From Thermothelomyces thermophilus ATCC 42464 (Eukaryota; Ascomycota; Sordariomycetes; Sordariales; Chaetomiaceae), in NCBI RefSeq assembly GCF_000226095.1, contig NC_016476.1:434001-498000 (forward strand): a DNA stretch of 64,000 nt, written 5' to 3'. The position numbers and the translations under genes were made by a program. The notes beneath the pieces were generated by a model that worked only from the letters and a program-made list of their open reading frames with translations, was not told where the DNA came from and ran no database searches. Positions 11,814 to 24,119 of this stretch are shown in pieces (the stretch's first letter is position 1; each line of letters opens with the position of its first letter).

Positions 11814-14800
11814 GTTCTTATAAGTTGTCTTCTAGTCTAAAATCGAGCTATTTAACTAGATACTATAGTTCCCTATTAATGATACGTAAATCTAGAATTT
11901 CTTTAACATCCTATTCTTCCTCTTCGTCCTTTACTTCGATGTTTATAGCAACCTTAGCGTTCTTTAGTACTAGTTCGAGAAGTAAAATATGAAAAACATC
12001 TGTCTATAATCGTATAGATAACGGTAACGATAGTTAGTAGTTAGATATTAAGATTCGTTCCTTAATAATAAAGGGTCTGACCTTTTTAAAGTCTAGCTTC
12101 GTGCTTAGTCGTTTAGTTCGTAAGTTTTATATAATTAGGTAGACTTTGTCTCCCCTCTCTAGGTAAGGTCCCTCGAGCCTATATTTGTTATAGTAGTTCT
12201 TTATTCTGGTTCTAATGAACTTAAGTTCCTTTTTAAGCTTCTTATATAGTACGTACATTTGTTTTGCTTTGACTACTGCTCTTAGCACTATGACCTCTAG
12301 TCCTTGCCTAAGGTCTGCTTTATATCTGTAGTTCGCGAAGAACGGTGTAACTTTGGTTATTTCTATTAGCGTTATATTATAAGCGAGTTATACTATTAGT
12401 AATAGCATGACCTAGTCGTCTTACTAGTAGTTAATGTAAGAACGGAGGTACTATTTGATAACTTGGTTTAGTTACTCTGTTTATCTATCGGTTTATAGGT
12501 AATATACCGTTAATAGCTTGCTATTAACGCCTAATCGTTATATTAACGCTTACTAGAACTTCGATACGAACTTGGTGTCTCTATCGGTAATCCATTCCTA
12601 TAGCCAAGCGTATATTAATATGACTTGCTAATAGATTACGTCTGCTAACTGTTCTGCTGTCTAGGACTCCTTATAGGGAAAGAAGTATACCTATTTAGTC
12701 AGGTGGTCTACTATAGTGAGATTACTATTATAGATTACCCCTGTAGTCATATCCTTAGATTCTAGCAATTCCGTAATAAAGTCTATTATAACTAAACTCT
12801 ATAGTTTATCGGCTATTAGTAGTAGCTAAAGTAGCCTATACAGCTTATATCGTGCCGTTTTGCTTCGATTGTGGATGTCATAGCTCTATACGACTTCCTT
12901 AACTTGTATCATTAGCTATAGAAAGTCATAGTGTTTCTTGACTTGTATAACAGTCTTTGTAACTCCTTTATATCCTCCGAGTTTCGACTTGTAGAGTCCT
13001 TAAATCATTTATAGCTATTGATCTTTGTTATAGATATACGCTTTGCCTCGGTACTAAAGTTTCCTATCTTTTTCTTTTACTCTGTTAGGTACTACTAGTC
13101 TAGGTATTATTTGATACTATACCTCGTCAATCCTTTCTTCTCGAAAGATTATATAATATTCTAGGAACAAGTCGAGTAGATCGTCTTCTATAGGTGTCTA
13201 CGTTTCGTAATGTAGTATTCTATCTATCTATTCCTTGAATAACGGTGGCGTTATTTCCGTTTGTCTTTCTGTATAATCCGTTCGTCGGCTTAGGGTGTCT
13301 GCTCGTACGTTCTCTTTACCTTTCTTATAGCAGATCTCAAAATTGAATTCTATAAGAAATTCTGCCTATTATATTTGTCGTCTATTAAGCTCCTTTGTCG
13401 TCATAAAGTATCGCAAGTTCTTATAATCCGTATATACTTGTACCGGTTTGATCGTACTACTAAGGTATAGTCGCTATTCCTTGAAAGCTTCGATAATCGT
13501 AAGTAGTTCTTTATTATAGATCAGATAATTAAGACATAGTCTATCGAGCTTCTTTAAAAAGAAGGCTATAGGATATAGCTTCCCTTGTTTGTCTTATTAT
13601 CCTAATTATCCTCTAATGGCATAGTCTAAAGCGTCTATTTCTACCTCAAATGGCTTCTTAGGGTCTAGTAGCACTAGTACTAGATCTTTAGTAATGGCAT
13701 CACAGATCTATATAAATACTTGCTTATGCTATCCTTCCTATTAGAATTTAGCGTTCTTCTTAGTAAGTTTGTATAAAGGTCTTATAATCGCTCTAAAGTT
13801 CCTAATAAACATCTGGTAGAAGTTTATAAACCCGATGAAACTTCGTACTTCTATGACTAACGTTGGTCGTGGCTAATCCTTGATGGCTTTGACCTTTAAA
13901 GGTTCTATCCGGATTTGTCCTAGGGATATTTTGTATCCTAAAAACACCGTCTTCTTAACGTAGAATTCGCTCTTTTCCTTGTTAACTAATAGCTTATACA
14001 CGTATAACGTGTCTAGTACTACTCTTATATACTTCTAGTGTTTGTCTATCGTCTTGGAGAAGATAAGTATATCGTCAAGATAATATATTGTAAATTTGTC
14101 AAGAAAGGGTTAGATAGCTTGATTAATCAGAGCTTAGAACGTTGCTAGCGCGTTTGTAAGTCTAAATGGCATAATAAGGTACTTGTAGTGGCTATAGGGT
14201 ATCCTAAAGGCCGTTTTTTACTTGTCGCCTTCTTTGATCTATATATAGTTATAGGCTAATGGTAAGTCAAGACGCGTAAAATATTAGGCTCCTGCTAACT
14301 GATCTTAGAGCCGTGAGATTAGCGGTAACAGGTATCGGTTTTTTACAGTCTATTCGTTAAGTTACTAATAGTCGACGTATAACTATAGCTTTTTATCTTT
14401 CTTAGGTATAAATAGGATTAGGTAGCTTACTAGCAATGTCGACAGGTAGATATATCCTCTTTAAAGGTTCTCTTCTAAATATCGCTTAAGTTCTTCGTTC
14501 TATATCTAGCTCGTATAGTAAATCTTGAAGAACTTTAGTTATACTCCTTTCTTAAGCTTGATCTCGTAATCCTATAGGCCGTGTTCTAGTAATCCTTCTA
14601 GATACTTCGGTTCGAATGCTAGGTGTCCTTCATATTCCTCTAGTACTTCCCTAGTCTTATCTTGTTTCTCGGCTTTCTAATAGTATACAAACTTAGTTCT
14701 ATCTATAGCGATACTAGCGATTTCTCCTATCTTAACCTACTACTCTAGTTATAGTGCTCTATATTTGTTAACGGAGAGAATAGCTATTAGCGATTCAGCT

Positions 14801-17722
14801 CGTTCCTCCTATCGTAACGTCGGTATCGTTATACCGCTTCTTCTAGAGTCTATAGTAGTCTGCCTACTACTATCTGTCTCTTGCGGTGGATCCGTAGGAC
14901 ATGCCTTCCCCTATGGATCGTCCGCTTGCGATCCTTGTACACTCCCCATCTTACTAGTTAAATACGACTCCATTTAGGGTTATAGGTAGCTACTATTCTT
15001 CTAGCTAATGTCTAGGTTATAATCTTCATACTATAATAATCCTAATATTATATCTTTGTCGTTACCTATATTTATAATACTAAATATAACTACTATAGTT
15101 TTTCTTACCATAGTAATATCGATTAGTTTAGTCTCCCTATATACCTATTATATTAGAAATGGCCCTTTGACTATACTATACTTCTGCTTTATTCTCTAAG
15201 ATATCTATAGCTAATTTACAAGTGTTAGCGAAATCAGGTTTATCTCTGCTCTACTATCTACTAGTACGAGTATTTTATGCTATTTCTATTGTGCTATTGT
15301 CTATAATTGCTTGTCTTGCTGCTATCGTCTAAAGATTATAGCGATTTCCTATGTTTCTACTAGGAGGTCTCGATATAGTGGTCTCTTATGCCAGTTCCTC
15401 CTATACTATGCTACTACTTGCCGCTATATAGGCGTTAATGGTTTTTAGGCCCCTTGAAGGGCCTTAACCTGTTTCCCAGGTTAGTACTAACCTCTTCGGT
15501 TATTTAGCTAATAGTAGCTTTATCAATCGTGCTTATTTCTGTAAGCCATTAAGTGCTAGCAACTTCTTACTATTAGGTCTATTCTACTTTCCATCGTATA
15601 TACTATAGCTTCATCTAAAGCTCCTAGATCTACGATTTCTTTTTGTCTATATAGTAGAGGTAGTCATTACTTCGGCACGAGTCCTATATATCTTGTCCTG
15701 TTCCGTAGTACCTAGGCTAGGCTCGTTTTGGTACTACTATAATGCCTTCTAAATCGTAGGCTTCGATCTTCTAGAGCAATCGGCTGCTCTGTTTCCTGCA
15801 TTATAGACCTATTCTATAGGGCAGAGGCTCCCGTCCTCATTTCCTTGTCAGATCGGCCAATGATTGTTTTTGAATTTGTTACGAAAGTGGTATTAGCATT
15901 CGTATGCTATACACTAGAACCAGGGCACTTGCATATATACCTCGTGTCATGGGTATAGTCATATAGTGTTACCTAGAAGGTATTAGAATTCTTTTCCAAA
16001 TCCTTCCTACTATATATAGACTATAGATACTCTAATGCTAAGGTAGGAGTGTTTCTTCTAGTAGCTCTCCTATATACGCTCATCCTTTCTGCGGTTCGTA
16101 CGTATAAACTAGTACTTAGGGTTCTATACGTCGTGGCTAAGTTGCTAATTGTCAAAATACTTGGTATAGCTATTAGGCCTATTATATATTATAGGCTATT
16201 CCCCTCTAATGGTTTCTACAATATATCGGAGTTCCCTTATCTCGTCCCTTATCTTATCGCTCTACTAGGTAAGTCGAATTAAACGTTTATCCTATTTATA
16301 TAGTTCCGTATTAAGCTAGAAAACTTTATTATAATACTATTCGATTCGTTCCTAAAGGAATGGAACATTAGGTCTAGGTCTTTCAATTCCTTAAGTATCG
16401 GTTGTCTACGATCTATCCCGCCTCTATATAACTATAAAATCCTATTACCTTAGGGCTAGGAGAATCGAAATTAGTAGTATATACTCTCCTACCATGTCCT
16501 ATTCGGCAAGACCTATCTCTAGGTCCATAGTAACCAGTTTAGAGTACGGTGCTTATTCGTCTTTACTATTACCATCATATCTAGGATTATCTATATCGCT
16601 ATCCCTGTTCTCATAGCTTATAGCTACTACTTCGATAGCATCCTTAGCGGTTTCGTTAATAGCCGTAATTTCCTTTCTAGGGACTGGTTTCTAGTCTTTC
16701 TTCGGGCTTTGATATTCTTGTTTATAGTGTCCTTTCTTTCTATAGTTATAGTAGGTAACGTTAGACTTGTCTTTGGCTATCTTCTTCTTATCTTACTTCT
16801 ATACTATGTCCATATCTATAGCTCTAGGATACGTCCTATGTGATGTGCTAACGTATGTTCGTTTTTTCTTATCATTAGCCTTGACTATAGTTCCATTTAT
16901 CTAACCTTATTTTTACTACTCTCGTATATAGAGTCGATCATCGATTCTAATAGCCTATATAATATATTTATCTAAGGTCTTAGGCTAGTCATACTTATAT
17001 AGCTTGTCTTTAACCTTTTCCTTTAAGCTGTTATAAAATAGTTATATTAATGCCTCATTATTAAGCTAAGACTTAAGTATATCCTATCTAAACTATATAA
17101 TATAGGAGGTTACTAACTTAGTCTATTAGAGATTAGCAAGTCTTTCTTATATATAAATCTTCTTATCTTTATCGCTAAAAACCTTCTAAAGCTCTTCTTT
17201 AAACTAGTTATAGGATCAAAAGACTACCTATATAAATATATCTTAGTCGTCTTCGTCTTCCTTAGTAAGATAATCGTTCTATATAGGCTTAAACTATCTA
17301 AGTGCCTTACCCTCTAGTCTTATAGCTATATAGAGGACTTTAGCTTTATTATCTAGAAACTTGTCATTATTAAGCTAGAAGTAAGATTAGAGGTTCGTTA
17401 AGAATCCTATAAGATCCTCCTTAGTTCCTCTATATTTACTAGGTAGTTTGATCTTAATATGGCTTGCTTTAGCGCCCTCAAGTGCCTTAATTTTAGCGTA
17501 GGCCTCGTTAACTAGCTTCTACAAGTGCTTTTTACCGTTTTCGAGTTTCTTGATCCGAGCTTAAGTAACCTTGTCTCTCTAGTCCAATTTCTAAATCCGC
17601 TGCTAGAGTTAACCGAGCTAGGCAAGCAGCTATTCGGCTGTGACGTTAGTAGCTATGTCAATATCGAGGTCGAAATTACCTCTGTTCTAAGCCATAATAG
17701 AACAAAGGGAGTGATAGCAACG

Positions 17723-18176
17723 TGTAACGAACCTAACTTAGACTTCTTCTAAAAGGGTTTAGACAGAGGTAAATTAAGTAAGACAAGTGTATAGGTTATC
17801 TAAGGGATTTGGTAAAGCTAAAGGGTTTATAATAATACTAGAGTTATCTCTTATAATAGTTAGTAATACTTGGTATAAGTACTTATAATTATAGGTTAGG
17901 TTACTATCACTAGTAAACTCCTAGAGTCTACTATAACGAGTGACTAGCTAGCTATATATATATAATTATCTGTCCTTCTTCAATAGTTATTACTAGTACC
18001 GTTTCTCCTTTTACTCTGTGATTCCGTGTTGTCGACAGTAATATATTATTATCACCAGTGAAGACCTTAGTCTTGGCAGTGATAATCTTCTGATTGGTCC
18101 GTCAAGTGATTGGCTGTCGGAATGTCCCGCGTCCTGGCTGCAGCCTACCGGGCCGTCCATGTGCTTATCTGTGACA
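17723..18176. repeat. LTR of gypsy copy B (5' LTR of the minus-strand element)
   Basis: Partner of 10570-11023, starting TGTAACGAACC and ending CTGTGACA, followed by the right target duplication TCTCC. The gag region starts just inside its left edge on the minus strand. Confidence 0.9.
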
Positions 18177-18181
18177 TCTCC

Positions 18182-19391
18182 TTACTTAGTGATAAGTTAA
18201 TTTTTCAATCTAGCCTACTTCGGCTTATTAAGCTCCTAGCGAATCCTCTTACATTCCTTGTCAAAAAGGTATAAGTATTACTTATTACTATAGACGGCTT
18301 ACTTAAGTATATAGTAGTCTATTAGATCCTATAGATATCTTAGACACTTATAAGGACATCTCGTATTACACCTCTAAGTATACAAGTCTCTACCTCTCTC
18401 CTTACCACTCCTTTAAGCTATAGGAAGTATTAATATATAAGTTATTAAAAAGATTCTATACTTCTAAAAGACTCTAGGTTATATATTATTATTAATTAGG
18501 ATCTTAGCTATTATAACAAGGGTACTAAGCTCTAGAAGTAGCTATCTTATACCATTAGCAAGCTCGATTTCTATCCTCTTATTTACTACCTAGGTTAACA
18601 AGATATATATAGCGATAGTATTAAGAAAGGCGTAAAGTCCTTATATACCCTATACTTCTAGGATATTATATTAGATAGCTCACTAGAAGGCGATATTGAA
18701 GTTACAAATCTAGCGCTACAGATTAACTCCCAAATGCTTAGCTACGTTAAGACTAGTTATATATTATATAGTAACCATCGTATAGAGCGTCATGATAGAT
18801 AGCGTAAGTATAGAGCAAAGCGCCTAGATAATCCCCCTAATAAGGTTAATATCCTTCTTCTTACATGCTTTTATAGCTTCATAAAGTTTAAGATCTATAG
18901 TATATATTAGCTAGTATTATAGCTATCCCATCTACTTACTAATATCCATAGTATATATAATATCTTTATAAAAGGAGTCTTATAATTATACGAATTTAGC
19001 TATAATAGCTATATTAGAAGGCATTAAATCTATAGACATCAAGGGCAATAATCCTTCTAAGAGTTACTCCTAGGAAGCTAAGATAAGGTTATCTCTAGCT
19101 TACTTATAGGTTAGATATCATAGAACTTCTAGATCTAGCTTATAGTTATTATTAAGGTCGATAAATCCCTATATACTAGCAAATTTAGCCTATAACTATA
19201 GTTCGATATACTATAAGTTCTAGGAACTAGGCCCTATAAGGCGTATAGAAGTCTTAACTAGGATCTCAGATATAATAAACGCGTCGTCGAAAGCGTATTA
19301 AAGTAAGGTAAGAGAGTTCGTAATAGAAGAAGCTACTACTAATATTAAAGATACGTTAGCAGAGGAGTAATTAAGGCATTAGGCTTATAAC
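18182..19391 (-). mobile_element. copia fossil: gag region
   Basis: Minus-strand sequence near 19,100-19,250 resembles the N-terminal part of copia Gag (a L-x-GP-x-NW-like start followed by the IDL segment). It precedes the integrase remnant in the proper gag-to-pol order once copy B is set aside. It is heavily degraded and most of it can only be assigned by position. Confidence 0.6.
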
Positions 19392-19677
19392 TGCTAAACG
19401 TAGTAATGAGCTTCTGGGAGCGTTGAAAGCAGTCTCTAGTAGGTGGCTGTACGAAGGAAAAGAGTGCCTTGTTGAAGCTATCTACAAAGGAGACAAAACG
19501 AGTGGTATTTATAGATAAAGGGACCAGCTAATGCGTTAAACAGCCTTATATAGCTGTGGCAAACACGTGGCTAATACGCTTGGAAGCTCTATAGCTTCTG
19601 ACAATTACTTATATAAGATGGGTAGGTAAGGTACCTTAGCTACCTAATTACCAATTAATTATATAATTAAATATTCA
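19392..19677. repeat. possible 5' LTR of the copia fossil
   Basis: About 286 bases between the gag remnant and the GC-rich region begin with TG and end with CA. Read on the minus strand they hold a TATATAAGG box near 19,544-19,554. The inner boundary is followed on the minus strand by a short stretch that could be a tRNA primer site. The partner LTR lies outside the window, so the limits are tentative. Confidence 0.35.
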
Positions 19678-20632
19678 GCTGTTGGATCTATGCATTTACT
19701 ATCTAGAATATTCGGTCTGAGTAAAGAATAAGGAGATGAAGATAATCACTTCAGTGCATTTTCCTGGTCCTCGGGAGCATTTGATGATTATTTGGCAATA
19801 TAAATAGGTAATTACTATTGAAAGAGCATCGCGTGACAACTCTGACATTGAGGGAGAGATTAGGAAGGACCTTTCAGTACCTAGGGAAGCTGAAAAGCGC
19901 CGAGGGAACATGTCCCTCGACTCAACTCCAGCCGAACCACAGAGGGGGAAGAAGTCCCAAACGAAGCGGTCAGCCTCGCTTTTTCCCTTCAGCTCCCAGG
20001 ATCACGAGCAGGTTCCTTATAAAAATGCCAGTAATTATGTCCGGCTCTATAAGACGCCGGCACATTCCCATGAGCGGCCGTTCGAGGTCGGTTGATCTCC
20101 AAAGACCACACAATAGATATATTGAGAAAGATCCTAGTAGTTAGGCGCAGTGTTATTTAGCTGTTAATTACAGGACCTGGCTTAACGCGGGGAGAGTCGG
20201 GTACCAACTCTGACCGATCGCTCCACTGTCAGCAAGGCCCGGCCAGGGCCCTGAGTCTTATTTAATTAGACTACCTGCCTTCCACATGCCCCTGGCATAT
20301 GGGAATATTAATTAGCCTTTACCATCAACTTCTGAGGCTCGTAAAGTACATCATCTACTAATATGCTCAATAGGAAATTTTTCAGAGACAAACAGCGGAA
20401 AGAACTGCTTCGGTCCGTCGTCAGTCGCTCACGCGAGGACCCCGATTGCACGTGGAATCAGCAGGTCAAGAAGGATGGGTAGGTAGGTTGTTAAGCAGAG
20501 ATTGGGTTGATCTAATAGCATAGGTATTAAGCCCGGTTTCTCTTTATATTCTTTAACAACAAGCATCCCCCAATTCTAATACCCTCTCTATTTATTTAGG
20601 TACCAATGCCCCCCCCCTTCTCCAACGTCTAA
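19678..20632. other. boundary between AT-rich fossil block and gene-bearing DNA; no gene seen
   Basis: GC content rises sharply after about 19,680. Short open frames on both strands show neither family resemblance nor consistent codon bias. Nothing supportable was found before the stop codon of the aldo-keto reductase at 20,633. Confidence 0.6.
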
Positions 20633-21821
20633 TTAGTTCCTGTCCCGCCCGAACGTGTTGACGGGCTTCGGCTTGTTCTGCAGCACCCCCTCAATCTCGT
20701 CGAGGATCTCGGGCGTCAGCTTGTCGATGAGGTCGAGGGCCTTGAGGTTGTCCTTGACCTGCTCGACCTTGGTGGCGCCGAGGATGACGGTGCTGACGTT
20801 GGGGTTCTTGGCGGCCCAGGCGATGGCGAGGTGGGTGACGGAGGCGCCGAGGCGCTCGGCGATCTTGGTCAGCTTGCGGACCTTTTCGATCTTGGCCTGG
20901 CCCTGCTCCGACTGGAGCTCCTTGACGGTGTTGGCGAAGAAGTCCTTGTTGGTGGCGAAGCGCGAGTCCTCCGGGATGCCGTCGTTGTACTTGCCCGTCA
21001 GCAGGCCGCTGGCGAGCGGGCTCCAGATGGTGGTTCCGTAGCCGTGCTGGCGGAACAGCGGCGCGTACTCGACCTCGAACCGCTCCCGGTGGAAGGCGTT
21101 GTACTGCGGCTGCTCGACCACGGGCGCGATCAGGTTGTGCTTGTCGGCCAGCTGGATGGCCTCGGTGATCTGCGCCGCGCTCCACTCGGACGTGCCCCAG
21201 TAGTAGGCCAGGTTCAGGTTGATGGCCAGCGTGAACGCCTGGACGATCTCGAGCATGGGCGTGGCCGGGTCCGGCCGGTGGGCGAACACGACGTCCACGT
21301 AAGGGGTCTGCAGCCGCTTGAGCGACGCCTTGAGGCCCTCGATGATGTGCTTGCGGCTGAGACCGCGCGTGTTGGGCTCCTTGCGCCCCGTGCCGAAGAA
21401 GATCTTGGTCGTCAGGACGTACTCGTCCCGAGGCCAGCCGAGCTCCTGCAGGGCTTTGCCGATCTCAACTTCGGACCCTCCGTTGGCGTACCCCTCGGCC
21501 GTGTCGAAGGTTTGCTGAATTACAAAAAAAAAGAAAAAAGAAAAAAAGGAGGCTCGGTTAGTTCAAAAGTTCAGGAACTGGTCATTGGGTTGCTTGCTGG
21601 GCCGGGCGAGCAATCAGGGGGGAACCGGGAATGGGAGAGCGTACAATGCCATGGTCCCAAGCGGTCTTCAGAATCTCCTTGACGTTGCTGCCCTTTACGG
21701 TGCCGCCGAGGGTGAGCCAGCCACCGAGCGAGAAGAGCGATACCTGGAGGCCCGTGTTCCCCAGGTAGCGGAACTTCATGCCCTTGGGGTCGTAGGCCGT
21801 GGGAACGATCGGGTCGGACAT
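20633..21821 (-). CDS. aldo-keto reductase, potassium-channel beta-subunit-like
   Basis: This is an NADPH-dependent cytosolic reductase of the AKR superfamily, close to the Kv-beta/AKR6-type fungal enzymes; the substrate is unknown. Two exons are proposed: 21821-21645 and 21514-20633, giving 352 residues, the usual family length. The 130-base intron has a GTACGC donor and an AATTCAG acceptor. The four catalytic positions are present: Asp63 and Tyr68 in FDTAEGY, Lys96 in LTTK and His138 in VFAHRPD. The C-terminal third holds the nicotinamide-nucleotide binding segment with [11 protein letters not shown]. The intron carries A/T homopolymer runs. It is transcribed towards the AT-rich block and is the first gene after the boundary. 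A TATA-like box lies 130 bases upstream. Confidence 0.93.
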
Positions 21822-24119
21822 GGTGTGACGGTGCTTGACGAAGAGGAATTCGGGGAGGGTCGCTTGGCAAGGCAGTGCGTCTTGTTTTGCTTGAGGCCTA
21901 TCGAGGAGGTTCCTGGCAGCAGAAACAGGGACGGGGCCGACTGCTGCTCTTTATATGAACGACACAATTTCTCTGATCCCCGTTCCCATTGCGGAAGAGC
22001 TTGCCCGGCCATGCTGCCCACGCGGTGGGTCGAGCGCACCATTGCTGTTGGCTGTCACGACATTGGAAGGTTCCAATGCTATCGGATTTCGGACTTTAAG
22101 GTGGGGTGGAACTTTCGAAGCGGCCGTGCAAAGCAACGGAACCATGCAAATGATGCGGACGTTGGATGCTGCAGTTAAGGGGAAAAAAGAGGTCGGAGTG
22201 GTCGGGGCATTTTGTGTTTCGGCATAGGAATTAGGAATTACAGCCTTGTTTTTAGTCGATGGCGCATATGGCTTGCTTGAACTACACCGTAAGCCAGCTT
22301 GCAGTCAGCTTTCGCGCACGACGTTTCCGCAGTTTTCTTGCATCTGGTCAGGTACAGTATGTATGTATGTAGTCCGTACATACATCAATATACTACTAGG
22401 TAGGCCCTGGGAACAGAAAATGGCCCCGCCCCCTGCCACCCCGCGCTGGCGCCGAAGTGAGGGGTATTTTCGATGAAGCGGGGACCGGGTTCATCAATGT
22501 ACTGTGTAGTGGAATACGGATTACGGAATACTCTGGTCCAGGCGCGCAATACTAAGCAATGGTCCACCAGCACCGGATATCTCCGGTTCCATCGGCGATG
22601 GGCCCGAGGGGCACGGCCCGCGACCCGGCCTGCGGGCTCAACATGCGAGATATCATGCCGCAATCGCGAGTAATTAGGCAACAGTCTGTATACTGGATGG
22701 ACTTGTCGTGTCTTCGAAGGGGGGGACATTGCGCTCTACCACGTCTCTTCACATCACTCCTGTTACTCTAGTGGAGACGGTTTGTTGTCGTCCATACAAA
22801 GATCAGGTACATACATTACCAACCCCTCCCCCCTAGTTAGTTGGTCACTGCTTGACCTCGGGAGAGAGAAGCGGGTGGATGACCAATCTGTATGGGAGGC
22901 ATCCTTACGAGAAGTTAACGGCTCAGGGAGATAAACCTTCTACCTGCTCTTGATGGAGAATGTTTCCTTTCTTTGCCTGGAAAGCTTGAAACCCCATCAT
23001 CATCGCTTTCATTCCGGCCCCGTTCTTTATCTCTAGACTGTATTCTTCTCCGCTCTATATTTTAGAGGCAATAGCCTCCCTTGTGTCGTCATCTGTGATG
23101 GGCGGGGGTCTAGGAAGTGTGTATGTATGTACATGTCTGTCGCTATGGTTGGTTTGGTTTGCTATGTAGGCCCTGCATTATGCATATGCCGGGTATAACA
23201 AATCTCCTCATGTGCCCCTGTGCATCGACGCTTGTGCGGACATGCCACATGAGACGCGATCAAGCCGCCAAGAGAGCATCAGACGACCGTGCTGCAGGCC
23301 GCGTCCAATATGGACCAGAAACTCGACCCCCCTCCCTTATGGGTTAAGACAGGAAAAATAACGCACACGAGATGTACTCCTTCTCATCAACTCGTGTCTT
23401 TACGGATTAGCCTTACCTTGGTGGATGCGGAAGCATTAGGCGCCACAAGTGCTACGTAGGCCATGTGCAGCCTCTCACTGCTTAAGACCTTATTTTAATG
23501 TACATACCTAGGCAGTTAGCACAGTCACCAGGCTCACTCGTAGTACATCAAATCTGTTGGGGGTCATGTTAGAAGTGGTGTGCAGAGAGCCAATAGTCCG
23601 AGACGCGTTTCCCAACGTTTGGAAGGGCCTGGTATGGCTCCAGAGCACGCAGGCGTCACGCTATCGGAGACTTGACGTTAGAAAGTCGGGTCAGAACCGG
23701 AGTCGAGAGGGAAGGCCTGGGAACCTGATCAAGGCTGAGAGGGCCGACTCGCCAAGGCTTCATGAGGCATCTACTCTCGTGCAGGACATCGTGCTGGATG
23801 TCAGTAGTCACCGTCATTGGCCGGGAGACCACGAGGCACAGATGGTCAGACCGTCCGGGCCTAGGATGTATCACAACAAACGAGGGCTCCCGGGGCTATT
23901 GCCCAGTCACTGCGGAGCAGGGCGTGTGGGAATAGCCTCGCCAAACATCGACGGCATTTCCAAGCCCACTGTCACATCAAAAATCAAGGAAACTCCAAGG
24001 CGAAAGAGAACATTACCGTCATAACCAAGCAAGAATATGTACAACAGGACATATGTACAGAGGGTATCGGAGCGCCCAACCACCAAGCCTCCTGAACGCC
24101 ATGAACGCCGCCGTATATG
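21822..24119. other. 2.3-kb intergenic region; no gene recognised
   Basis: Open frames in this stretch are short, overlap on both strands and show no known domain. Apart from the TATA-like box of the aldo-keto reductase, there are short (TGTA)n-like runs near 22,355-22,390 and 23,115-23,150. A poorly conserved or multi-exon gene cannot be excluded. Confidence 0.5.
21949..21956 (-). promoter_or_regulatory. TATA-like box of the aldo-keto reductase
   Basis: ATATAAAG on the minus strand, about 130 bases upstream of the ATG at 21,821. Assigned by position and consensus only. Confidence 0.4.

Larger units (their letters stand above)
10570..18176 (-). mobile_element. Ty3/gypsy chromovirus fossil, copy B, with both LTRs
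   Basis: This 7,607-base element on the minus strand has the same layout as copy A: 454-base LTRs and a 5-bp target duplication (10565-10569 TCCCC, 18177-18181 TCTCC) differing by one C/T transition. Gag starts just inside 17,723, with a CCHC knuckle near 16,710-16,765. The reverse transcriptase active site is near 14,060-14,090, integrase spans about 13,290-11,990 and the chromodomain lies near 11,950-11,810, followed by an antisense block and the 3' LTR. Gag-pol is closely similar to copy A throughout. It is structurally whole but broken many times by RIP. Confidence 0.9.
1..19680 (-). mobile_element. Ty1/copia retrotransposon fossil, interrupted by two gypsy elements, open at left edge
   Basis: Read on the minus strand, the pieces outside the two gypsy copies keep the order of a copia element. 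Gag-like sequence lies at about 19,330-18,182, integrase at 10,569-8,806 and the start of reverse transcriptase at 1,171-1. The 3' part lies beyond the window. Integrase is recognised by a PKANGLAE-like core motif and the usual copia C-terminal stretch, and RT by a VFTYKFDKDGFLEKYK-like entry motif. The whole is heavily broken by RIP, with many lesions. It is older than both gypsy copies because they split it. The family call rests on protein-level resemblance read by eye. Confidence 0.8.

Noticed and set aside
23557-24024. Plus-strand frame of 155 codons downstream of the conserved 393-residue protein
   Set aside because: No domain, no signal, unremarkable codon use, and it overlaps competing frames on the other strand.
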